This document shows, one piece after another, positions 57,036 through 64,000 of a stretch of DNA of 64,000 nt. The DNA is from Pelomonas sp. BJYL3. GTDB lineage: Bacteria > Pseudomonadota > Gammaproteobacteria > Burkholderiales > Burkholderiaceae_C. The position numbers and the translations under genes are program-made. Location of the stretch: the NCBI RefSeq assembly GCF_027257975.1, contig NZ_JANZKX010000002.1:682001-746000 (forward strand), written 5' to 3'. A model generated the notes under the pieces. The model worked only from the letters and a program-made list of their open reading frames with translations. It did no database searches and was not told the DNA's origin. Position 1 is the stretch's first letter; every line of letters begins with the position of its first letter.

Positions 57036-57155
57036 GAGGGCGGCCCGGGCCTGGCGCGGGCGGTGTTGCGATGAGGAGCAATCTATCGAGCACGCCCTCA
57101 AGGCCCTGCAGAGATTGGGCCGATGGCCGTCAAGATGTCGTCAAAGCCGGGCCGC

Positions 57156-57857
57156 TCAAGGCACCAGCCGATACCCCACCGCCGTCTCCGTCACGAGATG
57201 CTTCGGGCTGGCCGGCTGCGCCTCCAGCTTCTGCCGCAGATTGCCCATGTAGACCCGCAGGTAGTGGCTGCTGTCGGTATGGCTGGGGCCCCAGACGGCC
57301 TTGAGCAGCTGCCCGTGCGTGAGCACCTTGCCCGCATTGGCCACCAGGTGCGTCAGCAGGCGGTACTCGGTGGGCGTCAGGTGCACGGGCTGGCCGGCGC
57401 GCAGCACGCGGCGGTGCACCAGGTCCACCTCGACGTCACCGAAGCGGAAGACCGTCAACGCGGCCTCCTGCCCGCGCGTGGTCGTCGCCAGGCGGCGCTG
57501 GCAGACGCGCACCCGCGCCATCAGCTCCCCGATGCCGAAGGGCTTGCTCAGGTAGTCGTCGGCGCCGGCATCGAGGGCGGCGATCTTGTCGGCCTCGTTG
57601 CTGCGCGCCGACAGCACGATGACGGTGACGTGGGACCAGCTGCGCAGGTCGCGCAGGTAGTTCACGCCATCGCCATCGGGCAGACCCAGGTCGAGGATGA
57701 CCAGGTCGGGGTGGCGCGTGCCGGCATCGATCAGGCCCTGGCGCAGGGTCTCGGCCTCATGGACGACCCAGCCCTCGGTCTCCAGGGCCAGGCGCACGAA
57801 GCGGCGGATGCTGGGCTCGTCCTCGACGATCAGGGCAACGGGATGCGGTTCACTCAT
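57156..57857 (-). CDS. kdpE: Response regulator KdpE
   Basis: KdpE activates the kdp operon when potassium is low. The 233-aa protein has a receiver domain with phosphoacceptor Asp56 (LVILDLGLPDGDG) and Lys in LSKPFGIGEL, and a C-terminal OmpR-type winged helix (LTPTEYRLLTHLVANAGKVLTHGQLLKAVWG and SHYLRVYMGNLRQKLE). The ATG at 57857 overlaps the kdpD end by eight bases. Confidence 0.95.
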   Translation of the reverse strand: MSEPHPVALIVEDEPSIRRFVRLALETEGWVVHEAETLRQGLIDAGTRHPDLVILDLGLPDGDGVNYLRDLRSWSHVTVIVLSARSNEADKIAALDAGADDYLSKPFGIGELMARVRVCQRRLATTTRGQEAALTVFRFGDVEVDLVHRRVLRAGQPVHLTPTEYRLLTHLVANAGKVLTHGQLLKAVWGPSHTDSSHYLRVYMGNLRQKLEAQPASPKHLVTETAVGYRLVP

Positions 57858-60570
57858 GGTTCTCAGGCAGATCGGCTTCCATGGCCTCCAGCGAAGGCGG
57901 CGTGCCACGGGGCAGGGCTATTTTGAAGGCGGCACCGCCCAGGGCGCTGCGCTCGGCCCAGATGCGGCCTCCATGGGTCTCGACAATGGCGCGGCAGATG
58001 GCCAGGCCCAGGCCCACGCCGGGGGTGCTGGACTCCTTCTCGCCGCGGCTGAACTTGTTGAAGAGCTGCTCCTCGCGGCCCGCGGGCAGACCGGGGCCGT
58101 CGTCCTCCACGCTCAGCACGACCCGGTCCGGCTCGGTCACCGCGGCGAGTGTGATCTGCGAGCCCGGCGGCGTGTACTTCACCGCGTTCTCCAGCAGATT
58201 GCACAGCACGCGCTCCATCAGCGCCGCGTCCAGGTTCAGCAGGGGCAAGCCGGGCGGCAGGCGCATCTGCAGTCGGTGCTGGGCCAAGCTGTCACCCAAG
58301 ATCTGCAGCGAGGTGCCAATGACCTCTTCCAGCGGCTGCCACTGCCGGTTGAGCTGCAGGCTGCCGCTTTCCAGGCGGGCCATGTCCAGGAGGTTGTTGA
58401 CCATGGCGCCAACGCGGCGGGACTGCTGTTGCAGGGTCAGGCTCAGCTCGCGCGCCTGGGCGGGCAGCCCCGGCAAGGTCTCCAGGGTCTGGGAGAGACC
58501 GTAGAGCACGGCCAGGGGCGTGCGCAGGTCATGCGAGAGGGCAGAGAGCAGGGAGTTGCGCAGGCGCTCGGACTCGATCTGCACCAGGGCCTGCTGGGCC
58601 ACCTCCACGTAATGCACCCGTTCCAGGGCCTGGCCGATGATGCGGCCGCAGGTGGCCAGCTGCGCGCCCAGCTCCGGCTGCAGCACGGTGCCCAGCGCGC
58701 GAGGCCGCAGCGCCATCACGCCGCGCAGGCGCATGGGCGCCTCCAGCGGGAGGTAGTGCCAGGGGCTGCCGGGCAGGGTGTCGGTCGAGAGCCCGGCCGC
58801 CTGGCGGTGGTCCAGAGCCCAGCGGGCCGTGCCGGCGTCAGGGCGGTCGGCGTCGCTCAAGAGCGCTTCGCGCGGCGAGGGCTGGAGCTGCTCGTGGAGG
58901 TCCAGGGTGTAAATCAAGACCTGACCCTGCACCTCGCGCGCCAGCGTGCGCTCGGCCACCTCCAGCACCTGATCGGTCTGAAGGGCGCCGGCCAGGTCAC
59001 TGGTCAGCTCGAAGAGCAGGCGGGCACGACGCTCGCGCTCGGAGGCGACCAGGGCCTGGTAGCGCAGGCCGGCCGTCAGCTGGCCGGTCAGCAGGCCGAC
59101 AGCCAGCATCACGGCGAAGGTCAGCAGGTACTGCACGTCAGAGACGGCAAAGCTCAGCTTGGGCTCGACGAAGAAGAAGTCGAACAGGCCCACGCTCAGG
59201 AAGCTGGCCAGGACCGCAGGCCCTCGGCCCTGCTTCCAGCCGACCCACAGCACGGCCAGCAGGAAGACCATGACGATATTGGTCTGCGCGAAGGCCCACT
59301 GCAGCGGCCAGCAGAGCACGGCCGCGCCGATGCAGGCGGCGGCGGTGAGACCGTAGCGGCGCAGGCGCTGCAGGGCGGGCTCAGTCTGTGCGGCTGAGGC
59401 GACCGGCTGTTCGGCGCGTGCTGGCGTGCGTCGCGCGACCGTCAGCACATCCAGGTCCGGGCTCATGGCTTCCAGGGCGCGGGCCAGCGTTTGACGGCCC
59501 AGCCAACGCTGCCAGGTCTGCAGGGGCTGGGCGCGCCCCAGCACCAGCGTGGACAGGTTGTGCTGGCGCGCATGGTCCTGCAAGGCCTGGGCGATGGATT
59601 GCCCGCTCAGCACCGAGGTCTCGGCCCCCAGCTCGTGGGCCAGGCGCACGGTGCGCAGAATGCGCTCGCGCTGCGCGTCCGGCAGGCGGCTGAGCTGCGG
59701 TGTTTCCACATAGACCGCATGCCAGCTGACGTTGAGCTGCTGCGCCAGACGCGCCGTTTCGCGCACCACGCCGTCGTCCGAGGGGTCGGGGCCGATGGCG
59801 CACAGCAGGGCCGCCTCGGTCTTCCAGACCTCGCTGACGCGCTGGTTGCTGCGCCAGGCCTGCACGTCGTCCTCGACCCGGTCCGCGGTTCGCCGCAGCG
59901 CCAGCTCGCGCAGGGCCATCAGGTTCCCCTTGCGGAAGAAGTGCTGGGCGGCACGTTCGGCCTGCGCCCCCATGTAGACCTTGCCGGCGGCGAGGCGCGA
60001 GAGCAGCTCGTCGGCCGGCGTGTCCACCATCACGACCTCGTGGGCCGCGTCGAAGAAGGTGTCCGGCAGCGTCTCCTGCACGCGCACGCCGGTGATGCCG
60101 CCGACGATGTCGTTGAGGCTTTCCAGGTGCTGGACGTTCAGCGTGGAGTAGACGTTGATGCCGTTGGCCAGGAGCTCCTCAACGTCCTGCCAGCGCTTGG
60201 GGTGGCGCGAGCCCGGCACATTGGAGTGGGCCAGCTCGTCCACCAGGACCAGGGCGGGCTTTCGCGCCAGGGCGGCGTCCAGGTCGAACTCCGGCAGCGC
60301 TTTGCCACGGTACTCGATGGCCTTCAAGGGCAGCTGCGGCAAGCCCTCCAGCAGCGCCTGCGTCTCGGCCCGGCCATGGGTGACGACGATGCCCGCGAGC
60401 ACGTCCACCCCGTCCGCCTGCAGCTTGCGCGCGGCGGCCAGCATGGCGTAGGTCTTGCCCACGCCGGCCGAGGAGCCAAAGTAGACGCGCAGCCGGCCGC
60501 GCCGGGCCTCACGGTCCTGCTGGTCGATCTGCGCGAGCAGGGCGTCGGGGTCGGGGCGTTGCTCGCTCAT
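57850..60570 (-). CDS. kdpD: Sensor histidine kinase KdpD
   Basis: The 906-aa sensor of potassium limitation has the N-terminal KdpD domain with Walker A FGSSAGVGKT (residues 31-40) and DELAHSN, a USP-like part, four membrane helices (about residues 415-505), a GAF-like region and the kinase core: His680 in SALSHDLRTP, NLLENAVKY, DDGPGLP and GVGLGLAI. The ATG overlaps the corA stop by one base (TGATG). The long reading frame extending upstream of it is a shadow of corA. Confidence 0.96.
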   Translation of the reverse strand: MSEQRPDPDALLAQIDQQDREARRGRLRVYFGSSAGVGKTYAMLAAARKLQADGVDVLAGIVVTHGRAETQALLEGLPQLPLKAIEYRGKALPEFDLDAALARKPALVLVDELAHSNVPGSRHPKRWQDVEELLANGINVYSTLNVQHLESLNDIVGGITGVRVQETLPDTFFDAAHEVVMVDTPADELLSRLAAGKVYMGAQAERAAQHFFRKGNLMALRELALRRTADRVEDDVQAWRSNQRVSEVWKTEAALLCAIGPDPSDDGVVRETARLAQQLNVSWHAVYVETPQLSRLPDAQRERILRTVRLAHELGAETSVLSGQSIAQALQDHARQHNLSTLVLGRAQPLQTWQRWLGRQTLARALEAMSPDLDVLTVARRTPARAEQPVASAAQTEPALQRLRRYGLTAAACIGAAVLCWPLQWAFAQTNIVMVFLLAVLWVGWKQGRGPAVLASFLSVGLFDFFFVEPKLSFAVSDVQYLLTFAVMLAVGLLTGQLTAGLRYQALVASERERRARLLFELTSDLAGALQTDQVLEVAERTLAREVQGQVLIYTLDLHEQLQPSPREALLSDADRPDAGTARWALDHRQAAGLSTDTLPGSPWHYLPLEAPMRLRGVMALRPRALGTVLQPELGAQLATCGRIIGQALERVHYVEVAQQALVQIESERLRNSLLSALSHDLRTPLAVLYGLSQTLETLPGLPAQARELSLTLQQQSRRVGAMVNNLLDMARLESGSLQLNRQWQPLEEVIGTSLQILGDSLAQHRLQMRLPPGLPLLNLDAALMERVLCNLLENAVKYTPPGSQITLAAVTEPDRVVLSVEDDGPGLPAGREEQLFNKFSRGEKESSTPGVGLGLAICRAIVETHGGRIWAERSALGGAAFKIALPRGTPPSLEAMEADLPENHE

Positions 60571-61544
60571 CAGAGCCACCCGGCGCGCCGGAAGCGCCAC
60601 CACAGCAAGCCGCAGACACTGACGATCAAGCCCAGCGCCGCCGGATAGCCCCAGGCCCACTTGAGCTCGGGCATCTGCTCGAAGTTCATGCCCCAGATGC
60701 CCGCGAAGGCCGTGGCCACCGCGAAGATGCCGGCCCAGGCCGCCAGGCGCTTGGTGACGGCGCTGTCGTCGATGGCGACCATGGAGAGGTTGGCCTGGAT
60801 GGCGGTGGCGAGGGTGTCCCGCACGGACTCGATGGCGGCGTGAATGCGCGCCAGGTGGTCCGCCACGTCGCGGAAGTACTCGGTCGTGCGGCTGCACAGC
60901 AAGGGCACGCGCCCGCCGTGCAGCTTGGACAGCATCTCCAGCATGGGCGCCACCGCGCGGCGCAGGCGCATCAGCCGGCGCTTGAGCTCGTAGAGGCGCT
61001 TGATGTTGTCCAGCTGCGCGCCGGGCGTGAAGATGCTCTGCTCGATCTCCTCCAGCTCGGACTCCAGCTGGTCCACGATGGGGAAGTAGCGGTCCACCAC
61101 CGCGTCCATCAAGGCATAGAGCACGAAGCTCGGGCCCTGCATCAGCAGATGCGGCTCGCGCTCGCAGCGCTCGCGCACGCCCAGGAAGTGCAGGCGGCTG
61201 CCGCTGCGCACCGAGATCACGAAGTTCGCCCCGCAGAACACCGCCACCTCGCCGATGCTGAGATCGGCATCGACCCAGTCCACCAGGTGCATCACCGCGA
61301 AGACCAGATCGCCGTACTCCTCGACCTTGGGCCGCTGGTGCCCATGCGTCGCGTCCTCGACGGCCAGCTCGTGCAGATGGAACAGGCGCTGGAAGGGCTG
61401 CAGCTCTTCGGCTGTGGTGTCGCGCAGGGCGATCCAGACGAAGGTGTCGGGGTCCGACAAGTGCCGGCCCAGCGTGGCTTCGTCGTAGGGCGAGAAGTCC
61501 TCGACCTTCACCCCGGAGCGGTAGGCGGCGCAGTTGATCAGCAT
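60570..61544 (-). CDS. corA: CorA-family magnesium/cobalt transporter within the kdp operon
   Basis: The 324-aa protein has the CorA layout: a cytoplasmic alpha/beta funnel (FVWIALRDTTAEELQPFQRLFHLHELAVEDATHGHQRPKVEEY), a long stalk helix and two C-terminal helices with the selectivity motif GMN at residues 285-287. It would take up Mg2+ or Co2+ along the membrane potential. It sits between the porin gene and kdpD and shares a base with the kdpD start, an unusual place for a magnesium channel gene in a potassium operon. Confidence 0.94.
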   Translation of the reverse strand: MLINCAAYRSGVKVEDFSPYDEATLGRHLSDPDTFVWIALRDTTAEELQPFQRLFHLHELAVEDATHGHQRPKVEEYGDLVFAVMHLVDWVDADLSIGEVAVFCGANFVISVRSGSRLHFLGVRERCEREPHLLMQGPSFVLYALMDAVVDRYFPIVDQLESELEEIEQSIFTPGAQLDNIKRLYELKRRLMRLRRAVAPMLEMLSKLHGGRVPLLCSRTTEYFRDVADHLARIHAAIESVRDTLATAIQANLSMVAIDDSAVTKRLAAWAGIFAVATAFAGIWGMNFEQMPELKWAWGYPAALGLIVSVCGLLWWRFRRAGWL

Positions 61545-61612
61545 GGCTTCATTGTCAGCCGGCGAGGGCCGTCTGGCGCATCGAGGGGGCGTCCTTCATC
61601 CTGCGCCCAGCT

Positions 61613-62437
61613 TCAGAAGGTCCTGCCCACGCTGAGCACCAGCCCCGCCTTGCCGACGCGCTTGGCGTCCTGGCCGGCGGCATTGCCCACCTGGTACAGG
61701 GCCTTCCTCGCATCGGTGGCGATGAGCGCCGCCGTCCAGTTCAAGCCCAGCATTTCCTTTGCCAGCGAGAGCTTGAGGTCGGTGTAGGACAGATCGCCGT
61801 AGTGGCGCACCTCGGTGCGGCCCACATGGGCGCCGAGGGTCAGGCCTTGCCCCAGGTCCACCGTGTAGTTCAGGTCCAGGTACAGCGTGCCCTTGGATGA
61901 GCCCTTTGCGTCGAGCGCGCTGAAGTAGGCATAGCCGGCGGTGTCCCCGTTCAGGCCGAAGTAGTCGGTGAGGGCATAGGAGAGCTTGCCGCTGAAGGCG
62001 CCCAGGCTCAGGCCGGCGTAGAGCTCCAGGTTGTCATAGCGCTTGCTGCTGGCGACGCCGGGGGCGCTGTTGAGACGCGCGCCAGGGTAGACGTAGGCCA
62101 GGGCGCCCAGGTCCAGCGAGCCCTCGCCCATCACCGGCAGCTTCACGCCGCCGTAGAGGTCCAGCTCCAGGCCGGCGCCGTTGTTGTAGCTGTTGCCGGA
62201 GACGTTGGAGGCCCAGCTGCCGGCGTACCAGCCGCTCTTGTGAGCGTAGTCGAAGCCGCCCTGCACGGCGGGCAGGGCCCAGGTCTGGCTGATGCCGCGG
62301 AAGCGGTAGTCGCTGACCAGGCTCAGGTTGCCGGTGAGGCTGTGTTCGGGCGTGGGCGCGGGTTCGTTGGCTTGCGCGTGGCTGGACAGCACGGTCGAGA
62401 GCAGGAGGACAAGGGTCAAAGGGGCAAGCTTGTTCAT
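61613..62437 (-). CDS. TorF-family putative porin in the kdp operon
   Basis: The 274-aa protein has a signal peptide (MNKLAPLTLVLLLSTVLSSHAQA) and then alternating amphipathic strands, beginning LTGNLSLVSDYRFRGISQTWALPAVQGGFDY, which is the known start pattern of this proteobacterial porin family. It ends VGKAGLVLSVGRTF with a terminal Phe, as outer-membrane barrels do. It probably forms a passage across the outer membrane, perhaps for potassium uptake. It is 104 bases after kdpC and 68 bases before corA. Confidence 0.9.
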   Translation of the reverse strand: MNKLAPLTLVLLLSTVLSSHAQANEPAPTPEHSLTGNLSLVSDYRFRGISQTWALPAVQGGFDYAHKSGWYAGSWASNVSGNSYNNGAGLELDLYGGVKLPVMGEGSLDLGALAYVYPGARLNSAPGVASSKRYDNLELYAGLSLGAFSGKLSYALTDYFGLNGDTAGYAYFSALDAKGSSKGTLYLDLNYTVDLGQGLTLGAHVGRTEVRHYGDLSYTDLKLSLAKEMLGLNWTAALIATDARKALYQVGNAAGQDAKRVGKAGLVLSVGRTF

Positions 62438-62541
62438 GTCAGGTCGAGAGTCAGCGCGGCGGCCAGCGGCGCAAGGCCGCTGGCACCGCCAGGGGTTCAG
62501 AAGAAGAGGGTGCGGCGAAGAACGCGGGAGCAGGCGCTGAG

Positions 62542-63120
62542 TCAGCCTCGCCTGGCGCGGTCCAGGGCGAGGTTGAGCTTCAGCACGTTCACGCGGGGCT
62601 CACCGAGCACGCGCAGGTCCGTGGGCTCGGTGTGGGCCTCGATCAGGCCCTGCACCTCCTTCATGGACAGGCCGCGCTCGCGGGCCACGCGCGGCGCCTG
62701 GTAGCGCGCAGCGGCCAGGCTGATGTGCGGGTCCAGGCCGCTGGCCGACGCGGTGACCAGGTCCACCGGCACCGGCGCGGTGTTGCCCGGATCCGCCGCA
62801 CGCAGCGCCTCCACGCGCGCCTTGACGGCCACCTCCAGTGCCGGGTTCAGCGGCCCCTGGTTGGAGCCGGCCGAGTTGGCCGCGTTGTGGCTCATCGGCC
62901 CGGTCGCCGAGGGCCGGCCCCAGAAGTACCTGGGGCTGGAGAAGGACTGGCCGATCAGCTCGGAACCGATCAACTGCCCCTTCTCCTCGATGAGCGAGCC
63001 GTTGGCTTCCTTGGGCATGGTCAGCTGGGCGATGCCCGTGACGGCCAGCGGGTAGAGCAGCCCGGTCGCGGCGGAAAGCAGCAGCAGGCTCACCAGGGCG
63101 GGACGCAGATGTTGATTCAT
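62542..63120 (-). CDS. kdpC: Potassium-transporting ATPase subunit KdpC
   Basis: KdpC stabilises the KdpFABC complex and raises its ATP affinity. The 192-aa protein has one N-terminal helix (ALVSLLLLSAATGLLYPLAVTGIAQL), the conserved FSSPRYFWGRPSATGPMSHNAANSAGSNQGPLN segment and the C-terminal block GLDPHISLAAARYQAPRVARERGLS. GGAG lies eight bases before the ATG at 63120. It is read directly after kdpB. Confidence 0.96.
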   Translation of the reverse strand: MNQHLRPALVSLLLLSAATGLLYPLAVTGIAQLTMPKEANGSLIEEKGQLIGSELIGQSFSSPRYFWGRPSATGPMSHNAANSAGSNQGPLNPALEVAVKARVEALRAADPGNTAPVPVDLVTASASGLDPHISLAAARYQAPRVARERGLSMKEVQGLIEAHTEPTDLRVLGEPRVNVLKLNLALDRARRG

Positions 63121-63157
63121 GATGGATCTCCTCAGATCAGGTGCAGGCCGACCAGGA

Positions 63158-64000
63158 TCAGGTCGATGGCCTTGATGCCGATGAAGGGCACGAGAGGCCG
63201 CCCAGGCCGTAGATCGCGAGGTTGCGGCGCAGCAGGGCCGCGGCACCGATGGCGCGGTAGCTGACGCCCTTCAGGGCCAGGGGAATGAGGGCGATGATGA
63301 TCAGCGCATTGAAGATCACCGCCGACAGGATGGCCGAGGCCGGGCTGTGCAGCTGCATCACGTTGAGCGACTGCAGCTGCGGGTACACGCCCACGAACAT
63401 GGCCGGGATGATGGCGAAGTACTTGGCGACGTCGTTCGCGATGGAGAAGGTCGTCAGCGAGCCGCGCGTCATCAGCAGCTGCTTGCCCGTCTCGACGATC
63501 TCCAGCAGCTTGGTGGGATTGGAGTCCAGGTCCACCATGTTGCCGGCCTCCTTGGCCGCCTGCGTGCCGCTGTTCATGGCCACGGCCACGTCGGCCTGCG
63601 CGAGGGCGGGGGCGTCGTTGGTGCCGTCGCCGGTCATGGCCACCAGGCGGCCTTCGCTCTGGTAGTCGCGGATCATCTTCAGCTTGGCCTCGGGCGTGGC
63701 CTCGGCCAGGAAGTCGTCCACGCCGGCCTCGGCAGCGATGGCCGCGGCGGTGAGCTTGTTGTCGCCGGTGATCATCACGGTCTTGATGCCCATGCGGCGC
63801 AGCTCGGCAAAGCGCTCCTTGATGCCGCCCTTGACGATGTCCTTGAGCTCGACGACGCCCAGCACGCGGGAACCATCGCTCACGACGAGAGGCGTGCTGC
63901 CCAGGCGGGCCACGTCGTCGACGGCTTGCTGGACCTCGGCCGGGTAGCGTGCCCCCTGCGCCTCGACATGGCGGCGGATGGCATCGGCCGCACCCTTGCG
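63158..64000 (-). CDS. kdpB: Potassium-transporting ATPase subunit KdpB, C-terminal part, with apparent frameshift near the end
   Basis: The visible 280 residues are the C-terminal half of the P-type catalytic subunit: [20 protein letters not shown], the hinge motif [12 protein letters not shown], and [22 protein letters not shown]-like sequence before the last helices. The gene continues past the window edge. The expected end ([24 protein letters not shown]) is present in the next frame and would stop at 63132, 11 bases before kdpC. In the given sequence one base appears missing at about 63193, so the frame changes to [11 protein letters not shown] and stops at 63158. Sequencing error and true mutation cannot be told apart. 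Confidence 0.9.
   Translation of the reverse strand, partial: RKGAADAIRRHVEAQGARYPAEVQQAVDDVARLGSTPLVVSDGSRVLGVVELKDIVKGGIKERFAELRRMGIKTVMITGDNKLTAAAIAAEAGVDDFLAEATPEAKLKMIRDYQSEGRLVAMTGDGTNDAPALAQADVAVAMNSGTQAAKEAGNMVDLDSNPTKLLEIVETGKQLLMTRGSLTTFSIANDVAKYFAIIPAMFVGVYPQLQSLNVMQLHSPASAILSAVIFNALIIIALIPLALKGVSYRAIGAAALLRRNLAIYGLGGLSCPSSASRPST

Noticed and set aside
57850-60897. Long form of kdpD beginning upstream of 60570
   Set aside because: The extra 109 codons overlap corA in another frame and contain no conserved sequence; the family start is at 60570.

Overview
The window is G+C-rich, densely coded DNA with overlapping stop/start codons and divergent operons. The gene set (kdsD-kdsC-lptC, a CPA2 antiporter, apt, a czc-type efflux operon and the kdp operon with a TorF-type porin) points to a betaproteobacterium of the order Burkholderiales, probably near the Rubrivivax/Roseateles/Ideonella group. 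The genus cannot be fixed from sequence alone. No rRNA, tRNA, CRISPR array, phage or insertion sequence was seen.

Layout. 1-11054: housekeeping and miscellaneous genes. These are a cut-off membrane protein, a SNF2 helicase, a 53-aa orphan, a thioredoxin-like protein, an M17 aminopeptidase, an operon on the minus strand (membrane protein, periplasmic-binding-protein-like metal receptor, MarC-type protein, nitronate monooxygenase, GMC oxidoreductase), and a glycine-rich RRM protein. 11155-19186, all minus: a DUF5916-type protein, an SDR oxidoreductase, the Kdo/LPS genes lptC-kdsC-kdsD, two unknowns and glutamate dehydrogenase.

20540-28414, minus strand: the most interesting region. A 52-codon precursor-like peptide gene is followed by a strong intrinsic terminator and then by a tightly coupled set: an M50 membrane protease with a PqqD-like front end, an acyltransferase-fold protein lacking the usual catalytic acid, a radical SAM/SPASM maturase, a secreted unknown, and a MacA-MacB-like exporter (adaptor, ATPase, permease). 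This looks like a ribosomally made, radical-SAM-modified peptide (RiPP) system. It shares parts with epipeptide loci (M50 protease) and daropeptide loci (three-part exporter) but matches neither. It lies between kdsD and the CPA2 antiporter, and its promoter side is less G+C-rich than its surroundings.

28707-40144: CPA2 antiporter, an OafA-type acyltransferase with an SGNH domain, a phosphatase, an EthD-like protein, acyl-CoA dehydrogenase, a PAS-GGDEF protein, apt, a cytochrome P450 and a Tat-exported dienelactone hydrolase. 40198-46697: a czcICBA-like heavy-metal efflux operon.

46928-56108: an arsenic island in two parts. One operon is marR, a fused ArsN2-ArsO-like gene, an MFS transporter, an AraC regulator and a desaturase. 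The other part is arsR-arsC-aquaporin, divergent from arsD-arsA. No ArsB or Acr3 pump is present in the window. 56307-64000: a GATase-like protein, then the kdp operon read on the minus strand (kdpB cut by the window and apparently frameshifted, kdpC, TorF-type porin, corA, kdpD, kdpE).
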